Assembly (NCBI GenBank): GCA_036346275.1
Contig: CM070726.1
Coordinates: forward strand, 28,183,410 to 28,247,409
Length of the DNA: 64,000 bases
Source of the DNA: Otatea glauca
Taxonomy: Eukaryota; Streptophyta; Magnoliopsida; Poales; Poaceae
Direction: 5' to 3'
The notes below the pieces were generated by a model. The model was not told where the DNA came from, searched no databases, and was given only the letters and a program-made list of their open reading frames with translations. Made by a program: the position numbers and the translations under genes. Positions within the stretch are counted from its first letter, which is position 1. The number at the start of each line of letters is the position of its first letter. Positions 33,723-45,638 of this stretch are shown here, in pieces.

Positions 33723-35399
33723 ATTCAAAATTCCTCCAATTCTCAAGCTTCCCTTTGTTCAGCCATATCAGAAGAGCTTAGCCAAATTCCAATTATTTCC
33801 GAGTTTTTCGATGTTTTCCCAGATGAATTGCCAGGCCTGCCTCCAGATAGGGATATGGAGTTTGTCATAAACCTTGTTCCTGGAACAGCACCAATATCCA
33901 AGCGTCCTTAACGTATACCCCCTGATGAGTTAGTCGAACTAAAGAATCAAATTCAAGAGCAATTAAGAAAAGGCTTTATTCGACCTAGCTCTTCTCCTTA
34001 GGGTAGTCCAGTTCTTTTTGTGCCTAAAAAGGACGGTGGAATACGCATGTGCGTGGACTATCGTGCATTGAATGATGCCACAATTAAGAACAAATATCCT
34101 CTGCCTCGTATCAATGATCTGTTCGATCAATTGACCGGTGCTCAAATCTTTTCAAAAATTGATTTAAGACATGGGTACTATCAATTGAAGATCAGACCAG
34201 AAGATATTCCTAAGACTGCTTTTACCACTCGTTACGGTTTATATGAATATACCGTAATGTCCTTCGGACTTACAAATGCTCCTGCTAATTTCATGTGCCT
34301 CATGAACAAAGTTTTCATGGAGTATTTGGATAAGTTCGTAGTGGTATTCATTGATGATATTCTCATCTATTCCAAATCCGAAGAAGAGCATGCGCAACAT
34401 TTGCGTATGGTGCTCGAGAAGTTTCTAGAGCATAAGCTTTATGCCAAATTCGAGAAATACGAATTCTGGCTAAAAGAAGTTGCTTTTCTCGGGCATATCC
34501 TATCTAAAGGTGGTATCTCAGTTGATCCCAGTAAAGTCAAAGCTGTTCTAGACTGGGAAGCTCCTCATTCTGTTCCGAAAGTTCGAAGTTTTCTCGGTCT
34601 AGCGGGATATTATCGCCGCTTTATCGAGAACTTCTCTAAAATCGCCCGACCGTTGACCCAGCTTCTCAAGAAAGAAAAGAAGTTTGAGTGGACACCTGAA
34701 TGCGAAGAAAGTTTTCAGGAATTAAAGAAAATGTTAACAACAACACATGTGCTGGTGTCACCTGATGTCCATAAAAGCTTTGTTGTCTATTGTGATGCCT
34801 CTAAAAGCGGGCTTGGGTGTGTTTTAATGCAAGAAAGAAAAGTCGTAGCTTACGCCTCCCGTCAGTTGCGACCTCATGAGCTCAATTATCCGACTCATGA
34901 TCTGGAATTATCTTCGGTGGTGCACGCTCTGAAAATTTGGCGTCATTACCTTATTGGAAACAAATGCAGTGTCTTCACAGATCATAAGAGTCTGAAATAT
35001 TTCTTTACCCAGCCTGATCTAAATCTAAGACAACGAAGGTGGCCAGAGTTGATAAAAGATTATGACCTTAGTATTCAATACCATCCTGGTAAAGCCAATG
35101 TCGTAGCAGATGCTCTGAGTCGAAAACTTCATTGTCTTTCTGTTTCATCTTTTACCGATCAATCTGATCTTGTAAAAGAATTCCAAAAGCTTAATTTGGG
35201 AATCGTCGAAAAAGGTTATTTGGCCGCACTAGAGGTGCAACCAACCCTTAAGTCCCAAATTAAAGCTGCTCAACTCGAAGATGAAGCCATTATCAAAATC
35301 CGTGAAGAGTTGCAGCAAGGAAAGGAATCCAAATTTTGTGAAAGTCCAGATGAAGTGCTTATGTTCGAGAATCAAATCTATGTTCCTGATGATCCATAA
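33723..35399 (+). pseudogene. GY1 reverse transcriptase and RNase H (stop-riddled)
   Basis: Continues the gag-protease frame after copia-2. Pre-RT segment (FDVFPDELPGLPPDRDMEF) with stops at 33909 and 33999, then an open run of 459 codons from 34020. The RT shows KIDLRHGYYQL with the first catalytic aspartate (about 34160) and FIDD (34347-34358) with the other two. RNase H shows VVYCDASKSGLGCVL (about 34786) and FTDHKSLKYFFTQ, VADALSRK (about 35100-35125). All catalytic residues I can check are present. The stretch ends at TAA 35397-35399. The best-preserved protein in the window. Confidence 0.93.
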
Positions 35400-36266
35400 T
35401 TGAAAGAGTTGATCCTCAAAGAAGCCCATGAGTCTCCCCTCTCAATTCACTCTGGAAGTACAAAGATGTATCAAGACCTCCGACGGGAATATTGGTGGCC
35501 CGGTTTGAAAAAGGATATTGAAGCGTATGTTGTAATCTGCGATGTATGTCAGCGTGTCAAAGCCGAGCATCAACGTCCCGCTGGACTTCTCCAACCTTTG
35601 AAGATTCCAGAGTGGGAGTGGGAAGACGTCAGTATGGATTTTATTACTGGTCTGCCAAGGACCAGGAAGGGGCATGATTCCATATGGGTAATCGTTGACC
35701 GATTAACTAAAGTGGCTCACTTTATTCCGGTCAAGACTACTCATTCTGGAGATAAGCTCGCCGAATTATATCTAGAGAATATTGTTTGTCTTCATGGCGT
35801 TCCGAAGACAATTGTTTCTGACCGAGGTTCCCAGTTTACTTCTCGTTTCTGGGAAAGTTTGCCTTTATCTTACAGGTACTAAAATTTGAACTTTAGTACG
35901 GCTTATCATCCTCAGATAGATGGACAAACGGAAAGAATCAATCAAATTTTGGAAGACATGTTAAGAGCCTGTGTGCTATCCTACGGCTGAAATTGGGAGA
36001 AAACTTTGGCTTTTGCTGAATTCTCTTATAACAACAGTTTCCAATCTAGTCTTCAAATATCGCCTTTTGAAGCGCTGTATGGAAGGAAATGCCGAACCCC
36101 TCTTTTCTGGTCTGAAGTTGGAGAAAGGAAATTCTTTGGCCCAGATCTTATTCAAGAAGCTCAAGAGCAGGTAGATATGATCAGAAGCTGACTTAAAGAA
36201 GCTCAGTCTCGCCAGAAGAGTTACGCCGACAATCGTCGTCGTGAACTCAGTTTCGAAGTTGGTGAT
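35400..36266 (+). pseudogene. GY1 integrase (stop-riddled, interrupted by a solo LTR)
   Basis: In the same frame. The HHCC domain (about 35420-35560) begins HESPLSIHSG and ends CDVCQRVKAEHQRP. The catalytic triad is visible as SMDFITGLP (about 35633), VSDRGSQFTS (about 35815) and DGQTERINQ (about 35920). Stops at 35880, 35988 and 36189. GKP-type C-terminal residues begin (RKSYADNRRR-like, FEVGD) and are cut at 36266 by the solo LTR; 36262-36266 (GTGAT) is the left duplication. Confidence 0.92.
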
Positions 36267-39200
36267 TGTGAGACCCCGTTCTGATGAACAGGAACCTCCA
36301 TGTGATTACTGTGCTATTCTCTGGATCAGTAGCTAGCACTCACATGTTTACAACACTCATATCATAACCATACACGCAAACAACAGAAAGACATACATAA
36401 CAGTATTAATTATACAGAGTTCAGTACAAATTTAAAACGTTTAACAGCGGAAACCAAAAGAAAGCTGGACAACTCCAAAAAGCCTTGCAGTTGCCCACTA
36501 AACACCCAGGCAACTGACTAGGCACCCTAGCAGAGACTATCGTCGAATCCCCCGAGACCTGCCTGGAAAAGAACGTCGTCGGGCAGATCATAGTCTTCTT
36601 CCTCTGAGACAGCAGATGCAAGGTTGAGTACATTGGTACTCATCAAGTCTTATAGTTGTTCACAGATACAAATAAATAATTATGCAGGCTGAACAATAGA
36701 CAGGCTATGGTTATTTTGCAGTTGCATAAAAGCATTGAAATGTATAAGCATAATAGATTGCAACATCGCATTTTAATAAAAGCAATTGAAAGTCAATATG
36801 ATAAGCAATTATTCCAGATTTTCAACCCAGCCTACCCGACTGCATAGATCCCCGGTGTCGATCCTTTGACAAAAGTTGGTTACAAAACGGTTTCCAAAAC
36901 CAAACCCATTTTTCCAAAAAGACCAAAAGACTTTAGCATTGGGATAACGTCACCAAGTGCCCTTGTCCGCGGGCGCGGCTAATCGATTAGATTTACACTT
37001 TGCAGAGATGTACAACTTTACCCACAAGGAATGATCAACCCCTTTTGCCAGGCCAGTTAACACACTTCCTTTGGTGTGTCGGCAAGGAGATCATACAGAG
37101 CCGTTACATTATCTAGACGTGGCTTTACATCAGCCCGGGACGTTAACCCTTGCCCTGAAGACAGAGACACTCACCCAAGTCGTGGATCCACATTTATCAC
37201 ACACACACCACGTCTCTGTCCAGGGCAAGGCGTACACCGTTGCATTGGTATGTAGAAATCCCTACAGACAGACCTGACCGGAATGTCTGTGCAATCTCCC
37301 GCCTTCCATAGATGCAAAGCCACATCTAAATAACTTATTAAGCTAAGACCCACCCATACAAGCCCTTGTGGTTGCACGAAAAACATGGATTCATCGTCCC
37401 ATCACTCGGTCCTTAATCCGACACGGGCGATACTCCACCCTACACTACGTGCATATCCTTTTGCACAACCGACTAGTGCCAATAATCACCCGCGTCAAAC
37501 CATAGTTTTGTTTGAGGGTTTTTGGCAAATTATCTCCAACCATTTCCCAAAATGGACCATACACTGGTTGAAAAGACCGAAAACACAAACGATTAGCTTA
37601 AGCAGGAATATTATGCTAGCGGTTATACCCAAACATGACATTAAGTATGTCTAGTTCAAACTAGGGTTTACAAGGTTCACATGTCCATACAAATTGAGAC
37701 AAACCATAAATTACAAGATTAACTACAGTTCTAACCCAAATTAGCACTTTTATGGAGAATTATCCGGATGCATCATACATAAGCAAAAACAACATAGGGT
37801 AGGTAAATTATCGGGCTCAATATGCTCAAGGGGTTGCTTGCCTTGCAGCTCACTGTTAGGAATAAAGTCTGGATCTGCGACAGAGTCGTCTTCCTCCTTG
37901 AGGACGTCGGTGTCTAAACGTCATGAAAACGAGGAACAAAAGAACATCAGAAAACTCCAAATGGGCAAAAAGAAAACAGACAGCAAAGATAAATACCAAA
38001 ATCACACTAAGACAGGGATTGCTCAAAGAGGATTATTTGCATTTATATATCGAATTTTAGATGCTAAAATTATTTAAATCAAGAAGATTGTTCATTAGCT
38101 TCCTAGGAGAGGACAAGAAAGAGCAGTACTGGAAGACTAAAGCTCTCTGCCTTCTCATACTTCAAGAATGAACACTCAAAAACACAACACTTAGGGTTAT
38201 GCATCTGACAAGATCTATGTGCAACATCTAATGAAATTAGGGTTTTAATCCCGAACAAGCCAGAGCATACTTTGGTTAACAATCCTAATGGTTTCTCTTA
38301 ACTTTTAGGGTTTAGCCAAGGCTTGAAACCTACTGTTAAAAAGGCTTAGTTGAAATCTTAATGTAGGTTGTAAAATTGGCTAAGGAAAACAGAATAAGCA
38401 ATATCACTTAAGGTTATTATACTTATGAAAACTAAGTGAAGCACAGCTAGCAAATAGAATATTTTTCTAGAATCTAGTAGTACAAACTTTGGTGATCATT
38501 TATACATTATCCCCTCTAAAATTCTCACTTGGATAAGCTACTTTACACATGGTTGAAAATGCCTAAATGTTACAAACATTCAGCAAAACATAAAAAGTAG
38601 GCTCATTCTACTAACTTGTTTTGCATACAAACCTTAGCAAAATGTCATTATTTTTCCAGAACCTATTATTATATACTGTGTGGAGCGTTTCTATACTATT
38701 TTTATATTATTTTTCGTTTATATATTCTATTTTACCGATTTTCGAAAAGGGCTATATGACTACAAAAACTGCTTTATAGCATTTCAACTTTCCCCTTTCA
38801 TTTACTACTAGACTACTGATCAACTTCTATTCATCTTCTTCCTAGCTACAGGGCATGATCTTAAAAACACTTTAAAACTGAATTGGAACTATTTTGAATC
38901 TGTCTATAGTAGGTTACATCTGTTTTTGCCAATACAAGTGTTGTTTTTCTCCATTGAACAACCATCACCTATACTTTTTCTTAAACATTTATACACCAAT
39001 GAGCTTATACAGGTATTTGCTTCTTCAATCTATGTTCTAACCAAGTAATTTCAATTTACATGCATTTCACTCATTTACCCTTTTGCATATCAACATTTCA
39101 TTCTATATGAACACAAGGCTTAAGTAAGTAATTTGTAATTGTTTTTACCCAATTGAAGTGCTCACTACCAGTGATTTCATAAAATTTATCTCATTTCCTT

Positions 39201-41287
39201 TAAACTTTATCTGAAAATATTTTTAATTAAATGACCCTATTCACACCTAAGCATCTTTAATTAATTTTTAATTAAACTCTATCTGAATTTCCTCAAATTT
39301 CACATTACTCATCTTTAATTAATTTTTGGATATTATGAATCTACAGAATTCTATACGAATTTAGAAATTGGTTTCATTAAATTTGGAGTTATAGTTTAAA
39401 AGTTATTGGCATTTGAATCTACTCGGTTTCTAAAAAATTATCAAAAACCCAAAAATCCGTTTTCTCTCTTTGAAGCGTCTTTCTTGGCCTTTCGAGACGC
39501 GGTCAAGCGTGATTCACGACATCAGGACCCACGGTCAGTGACTCAGAACAGGGCTCCACGGTTTCTTGCTGCTTGCCGGCGCGGCGGCTCATCACGACGG
39601 GATGGGCGGCACCATGGGCACCCGGCCACGACAAAGCGAACCTAGGGTGCTTTTCGCCCGGCTAGCGGTCGGGAAGATGGCCGTCACCGCAGGGGTGCAG
39701 CGGCGCCATGATCGAACCGGCGAGAGCTCGGTTAAAGGCCGGCTTTCCGGCAAACAAGGACCAGGTGAGCTACAGTGGCACTAAGGGATTCGGACTCACC
39801 AGTTAGCTGGGTCGGGAAGGCCCGTGGAGAGCTGCCACCGTGCGCCGGCCGGGAAGAAGGGCGGCGGCGGGACGGCACTGCAGGCAAAACGAAGCCAAAA
39901 TGGTGGTTGATCAGTAACCTAAGGGTGTTGAGGATGCCTCGGATGGAACCGATTCAAAGAAATGGGGACAAATTGACCCGGATTGATGAGTTCCCCCCTT
40001 TTGGGTTCTTGCAGCGAAACAGGGAAGACGATGCCCCGCGAGGCTCTCAGCTCAGTGAAATGGCAAATGCGAGGTCCAGAATTGCAATGCGATGGAAAGG
40101 GATGGCTTAAGGCTCGATTTCGGTTGAGTCGGGGCTGCGGCCGGTCGCTCTCTCTGTGCCGGCGGCGGCGCTCTGCGACCACCTCTCCATCGCAACGCAG
40201 TAGGGAGCGATCAAGCCCAGGCGAGGGAGCTGGCTTTACGTGATGTGGAGGGCAGCGATCGCATCCGGACGGGGCTGTTGGGCCGGACGGCGAAGGACAT
40301 AGGCGACGTCGCCTCGCCTCGGTCAGGGGAGAAGAAAGGAAGAAGAACAACGCGAGCTGAGGCTGACAAATGGGACCGGGGCCCGCCGTCAGCGACCTGC
40401 AGTTCTGCCTCAGCCTCACCAGCGCGTCAAGGGTCAATACGGGCCTGGCCCACTTGTCAGTGACACAGACGGTCAAAGCGATGGGACTGAACAAGAACCC
40501 TCTAGATTTCTTATTAGTTTAAGCATCATTCTCACCCAAAATTTTACCAAAATTGTTTAACACAACTCACTGGGAGTCATACATCTCCTGTAAAATTTTG
40601 AGATAAAAACTCCTCCCAGATGTTTTACTAAACTTCTGACACTGTACCCTACCCTAAACCTTGATTTCGGGTTTTGATTTAATTAAAGGTTCATATTTTA
40701 GGATTTATTTTGGAAACTTTTTGGAGAGGTTAAGATCCTTATAAATAGATCATCCTAAAATTTTCAAATCAAAATCGTAAGCACTTATTTTATAAGAATT
40801 TTGACAATCATTTTCCCCATATTTAGGACTCTCTGTATTCGAATTTTTGAGAGGCATAATCCAGTTTATTAAATTATGAAAATTTTACCAATGGTGTGTT
40901 ATACAGTCAGGGATTTATATAAATTTTCTTGGCTTCACCTTGACGTTGGTTGTTTTTCATTTCCCTTTTTGATTTACTGCTTCTAGTCAAAAAGCAACCA
41001 CATGATTTGTTTACCTTTATCCAAAGCATGAAAAATTTTATTTACTAGTTAAACTGTATTAACAGTTTGAATAGGACCCATGGTAAATTTTTCTGAATTT
41101 TTACTTTCACCTTTTTACCTTTTTCCATTTCTTATCCTTTGTTTTTCTTTTGTTTAATCTTTTCACATAACACAAAAATCTAAGGAAATTCCAAGTAGAG
41201 CAAATAACACCAAGAAGCTCCAGAAATATTTATATTAAAAATTTAAATTGTACATCTTTTACTATTCTAAATTTTCAAGACGTTATA
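36267..41287 (-). repeat. Solo gypsy-type LTR (5021 bp), minus strand, inserted in GY1 pol
   Basis: Left edge TGTGAGACC, right edge GACGTTATA (minus-strand start TATAACGTC, probably a mutated TG end). Both sides carry GTGAT (36262-36266, 41288-41292), and the GY1 integrase frame joins exactly when the segment is removed. No gag or pol inside, so it is a solo LTR left by LTR-LTR recombination. The GC-rich part (39480-40490) holds several overlapping open frames that I read as composition artefacts. It contains the GAGTAC hairpin (36626-36641) and the CACAC module (36961-37086) on the minus strand. Confidence 0.88.
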
Positions 41288-41700
41288 GTGATCATGTCTA
41301 TCTAAAAGTTTCGCCTCTTCGTGGAGTTCGTCGATATCAAATTCGTGGAAAGTTGGCTCCTCGATTCATTGGACCGTATCAAATCATTGGAAAGATGGGT
41401 GAGATGGCATATCAGTTGGAATTGCCACCTCAGCTATCTGACGTTCATAACGTCTTTCATGTATCTCAACTCAAGAAATACCTTCGTGTTCCCTCCGACC
41501 TCGCCAATTTGGAAGGTATAGATCTTTAGCCAGATCTATCTTATCGGGAGCACCCAATTCGTATCTTGGAAGAAGCAGAACGCCAGACAAGGAACAAGAC
41601 CAACAAGATGTTGAAAGTCCAATGGAGCAATCATACCGAAGACGAAGCTACATGGGAAACAGAAGATCATCTTCGACAAGAGTTCCCCGATTTCTTTTAG
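41288..41700 (+). pseudogene. GY1 integrase C-terminus and chromodomain-like tail
   Basis: Resumes the integrase right after the solo LTR: DHVYLKVSPLRGVRRY (GPY/F-type region, RFIGPYQIIGKMG about 41360-41400) and DVHNVFHVSQLKKY. After a TAG at 41527 the frame continues to the natural TAG at 41698-41700 with a chromodomain-like stretch (REHPIRILEEAERQTRNKT, VQWSNHTEDEATWETED). Chromodomains of chromoviruses steer insertion to modified chromatin; the aromatic cage is incomplete by eye. This tail supports the chromovirus/Tekay call. Confidence 0.88.
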
Positions 41701-41710
41701 GTCATCTCCA

Positions 41711-41747
41711 AATCTCGGGGACGAGATTTTTGTAAGAGGGGTAGATT
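41711..41747 (+). other. GY1 pre-LTR hairpin and polypurine tract
   Basis: AATCTCG-GGGA-CGAGATT (41711-41728) can form a 7-bp hairpin; the purine-rich AAGAGGGGTAGATT (41734-41747) abuts the LTR start TGTAACAG. EL3 has the same arrangement at 61763-61795. Confidence 0.75.
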
Positions 41748-42740
41748 TGTAACAGCCTCAAAATTAATAAAATAAATAAAAATGAATTAAAAATCTTTTG
41801 TGTATTATTTCTGAAATTTCTGGATTTATTGGTTATTCTTTTGGCTTTTCCCTAATGCAAGAAAGTGAATTAAAGAATATAATAAAATGGTAAAAGCAAA
41901 AAAGTAAAAATGCCAAGTCAATTTTTTTTACCAAATTCATAACAAAAATCTAAGGGCTCTCCACAGCCAGTTTAAGTCGGTGGAATAGCTGGATTAATTA
42001 AAATAGTATTTAATCAAAGCAAATCATGTGAAAAGAAAGTCAGGTAAATGGTAAAAGAATTGTGTGGAATTCTCAGGAAGTTCTCCTGGATCAAGATTTT
42101 TACCCTGCCGACATCAGCACCGTTTCAAATTCGACTAAAAATATCAAGAATTTACTAATTCATTTTATAATTTTAAAAATTCAAAAACAGTGAAGAAATA
42201 AATTGGAAAATAGTAATGTCAGAATTATTAAAAATTAAATATTAATAATTAAAATCTGAAATGTTTACACAAGGTTTATAATACCATTTAAGACTCGCAT
42301 AAAAAGTTTTACAAAATATGAACTTCATTGCGATTATAAATTAAATGAAAAACAGATTTGACACAACAGCAACAGCTGCATTGTCAGAATTATTTAAAAT
42401 TCTACATGCATAGTAAAATCGTGAAAATTTTACAGGAGGCCTTTAATTCCCTTGCCAACCTAGGGTAAAAGTTTTATAAACTGTGGAGTCGGTTGGTTTG
42501 ACGAAACCACCGTAATCCTCCCGTTCTGTCCTGAGTCTTCGTTAGAACTATTTTTCCCTCTCGCTGACCTGTGGGCCCAGTGTGTCAGCCACTTGACACG
42601 TGTGCCAGTCGCTGCCAGCTCGCCCCCACGCGTCAGCGTCCTTACCGTGCCTTCTTCTCCCCTCTGCCCTCTCTCACCGAAGCCAGCGCGGACGCCGAAC
42701 CGACCTCCCTCTCTCGCGCCAAATCGCCTTCGCCTCACCA

Positions 42741-42748
42741 TATAAAAG
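42741..42748 (+). promoter_or_regulatory. GY1 3' LTR TATA box
   Basis: TATAAAAG within CACCATATAAAAGTC, just ahead of a CT-rich, GC-rich leader, typical of a plant core promoter. Confidence 0.65.
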
Positions 42749-43000
42749 TCTCTCGCCTCGTCGCAACCGACCCAGACGTCGCCCTGTGCACCCCATTTCA
42801 CCGCCGCGCCTGTCGTCTTCTCCAGCACCGTCAAAAACCCGAAAAGGGAAAAACCGCCAATTCGCCACTCTACTCAATCCTAGCCCGATTCACCCGGGCC
42901 ATAGCTTCCTCTCGCCACCAGGGACTCATCCACATCGTTGGTTCCAGCCCTTCTTCCCCGACGAGCACCCGCGACGTGCCTTTTCCTCCGCCGCCACCAC

Positions 43001-43012
43001 GCACGGTGAGAA
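43001..43012 (+). promoter_or_regulatory. Splice-donor-like site in the GY1 LTR leader
   Basis: GCACG-GTGAGAA, about 260 bases after the TATA box, preceded by CCGCCACCACGCACG. The minus-strand solo LTR at 47318-52621 has the same context (CCGCACCCGCACG-GTGAGAG, minus strand around 51002). Confidence 0.4.
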
Positions 43013-45638
43013 CTCCCCTTTGCCCCTCATTCTTCGAGCTAACCCCGGAATTGAGCTCCTTGTGTTGCTCTGATGCTCTCTGAGGTTATCTTCAAGCTCG
43101 GGGAAGTCTAGTTCGCCGGAACGCCGGTTAGTCGTGAGCACTGCCGCCCTCGCTGGTGGAACCACCCTTCCTGGCCATCTCTGATCGCCGCGCCACTGCC
43201 CACGTGTGCGCACAGGTCCACTGGTTCCTGTGGTGGAACCGATTCCGCCGCTTCGGCGCTAGTTCGCCGCCGGCGAGCTTCGGAAAGCCGCGCTCTGCTC
43301 TAGGTCACCGCCAAGCGGGCCCGAGCTTTCAGCCGCCCGCGCTGAGCCAACCGCTGCCAAGCGGGCCCAAGCTATCAGCCGCGTCGTCGGCGTCGTCTTC
43401 GCACCAGACGACATCGGGCTCCTCACATCGATCGCACACGCCCCATGGTCCCAGCAGCGTCGATCGCGTGGCTGCGTCGCGCCGACCCGCGCCATCTAGG
43501 CCCAGCCTGTCAGCGCCTCGGCCCGGTGCAGCCTGAAAAGGTAAAGCGCACTTTCCCCGTGAAAGCGTACTTTCCATTTTCGGCAATTTTCTGATTTTCA
43601 GTATTTTTCAAAACCTAGAGTATTCAAACTTGAATATCTGTTGAACTAACTGTCCAAATTTGATGAAATAAATTTCTAAATTCATCTAAAATCATGTAAA
43701 TTTAGAATATGCAAAAATATTTTAGAATTGAATTTTAGAATTCAAATTTAAAGAATGGATTAGAAATATGTCATACATGAAAATTTTGGAACCAGAATAT
43801 ACAAAAATACTTAGGGTTTGTTATAATAAAATTTTAAGTTATTAAATATGTGGTAAAATAATGCAATAATGATTCAAATAGATTAAATCTTTAAATTGCA
43901 AATAAGAACAAATAATTCATGTAACCATTTCTGAATTTGTGAAGTTATTTTATTTGAATATTTCCATCTGATTTCTTTTTGGCCCTATTGAAATTTGGTA
44001 TTTGTTATATGTTGCCATACGACGTGTAGAACCCGACGAACCCGGTACATTCAACGAATAGGAATTTGACGTCGAGGAAAGTCAACAAGGCAAGCAATAC
44101 CTTTTGGTCATATTGAACCCAGTTTTATAAATATTTTACTGCATACTTTATTTTTATTAAAGTCTGCTATATTATGGAAACTGGTAGTTGTACCTGTAGT
44201 TTAATAGAACTTCCTTGATAAGTATGGATTTGTGAACCTTGAAAACCATAGAATGACATAGACATTATTTGAAGTCAATATGGGTCACTTACACTTAGTG
44301 TTATGCTTAGCCATGCTTAAAGCAATATAAAACAGTGGCATGATTAAAAATGTTGGCTATGACATTTAATTGGGTATGACCATTTTTATGGTTGGTATTT
44401 TGGTTGGAAAATGAAAATAAAACTATGGTTTAGATGCGGGTAATTATTGGCAATAGCCGGGTGTGCATGTCTTGCACGTAGTGTAGGGTGGAGATTATTG
44501 CCCGTGTCGAGTTAAGGACCGAACTATGGGTTGTTTTCAGGCTAAGAATTATCATACAACCACAAGTGCTGGTATGGGACAGCTCTAACTTATTAAGTTA
44601 TTTAAAGCTAGTTTTGCAATTGGAAGGCCGGAGTAGTACAAGCTGTTTCTTAATGAATTGCTCGACGGGACGTCCACACTGAGGTGATCATGGATTAAAC
44701 GTCTACCAATATAACGGTGTACGCCATACTGTGGGTAGTTCCTTCATTTCTATGCTCTGAGTTCTTACGCCAAAAAATGGGTTTATCGTCACCGTGCTGG
44801 TGCAAAGTTAGGGTTAAATAATATAACAGTTATAACATGACTCTCTGCGGCACACCAAAGGAAGTGTGCAAATATCGATTGCTCAAAGAGTCAGTCATGT
44901 CTTGTGGGTAAAGCTGTATACCTCTGCAGATGGTAAAACTAATTGATTAGCCGCGTCCGCGGTAATGGACACTTGGTAAAGTCATCACATAGTTAGCAGT
45001 TTCTATTTTCTTAAAACCTGGTTTCTACCATGTGTCGGTAATTTCCACTGTGTGTCGGTGGAAATGGTTTTGAATATGGTCGTTATACCCAGGCATTTGT
45101 GATTTATTTATGCTTACATTCTATTACTTTCAGTATTAAATTGTTTTTACTTAAATTCCGTTTTGCAATCTATTATTCTGTATTTACATCTCAACCTGGC
45201 TTTATGCAAAGTTAACCATAATAGCCGTCCATTGAAATGGCCTGCATGTATTTTAGGATTTGCAAAAGTCTTGCGAGTACGTAAGTCCTCAACTTGCCTA
45301 TGTTGATATTTTTAGGTGAAGAATCAGATTACCCCGACGATTCATACGTTGTTACAAGATTCGGGGAATTTAACGATAAATTTTTCTAAGGATTTTCTCT
45401 TGTCAGTTGCCTGTGGGGCAATGGGTTAAAAGGCATACTACAAGAAGTTGTCTTCACTGCAGTTTTACTTTTGGTATTATAAAAATATTATGTAACCTTA
45501 CTTCCGCTGTGTAATAAAGTTTGTATATGACTTTGATATCAATTTATATTTGTACGTATTAGCTACTAATCATGGGACTAGTACTGTATGCACATGGTAT
45601 CCATTTTTGGTATTCATTATAAAAATGGCCGCCTTACA

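Larger units (their letters stand above)
18100..45638 (+). mobile_element. Ty3/gypsy chromovirus GY1 (Tekay-type), carrying nested insertions
   Basis: The RT-RNase H-integrase order, a chromodomain-like C-terminus, LTRs of about 3.9 kb and a Met-tRNA-type primer site fit a Tekay-clade chromovirus. The visible part starts inside the 5' LTR (the rest is left of copia-1, outside the window) and ends with a full 3' LTR. It is interrupted by copia-2 and by a solo LTR, each with a 5-bp target duplication, and the coding frame continues exactly across both. Gag-pol is a single frame broken by about ten stop codons and, as far as I can see, no frameshift. Confidence 0.92.
41748..45638 (+). repeat. 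GY1 3' LTR (3891 bp)
   Basis: Starts TGTAACAGCC and ends GCCTTACA. The last 1.58 kb matches the 5' LTR remnant at 18100-19689. Structure: AT-rich start, a GC-rich block (42540-43540) with a TATA box and a splice-donor-like site, AT-rich middle, then the conserved modules (44842-44969 and 45275-45290). Open frames in the GC-rich block (for example 42571-43083) show no family resemblance. Confidence 0.93.

Noticed and set aside
39919..40494. 191-codon minus-strand frame in the solo LTR
   Set aside because: Same reason: overlapping frames on both strands within the GC-rich LTR block, no conserved domain.
42571..43536. Long open frames in the GC-rich part of the GY1 3' LTR
   Set aside because: Several frames on both strands are open at once, Pro/Ser/Arg-rich, with no family resemblance; this is a composition effect in the LTR leader.
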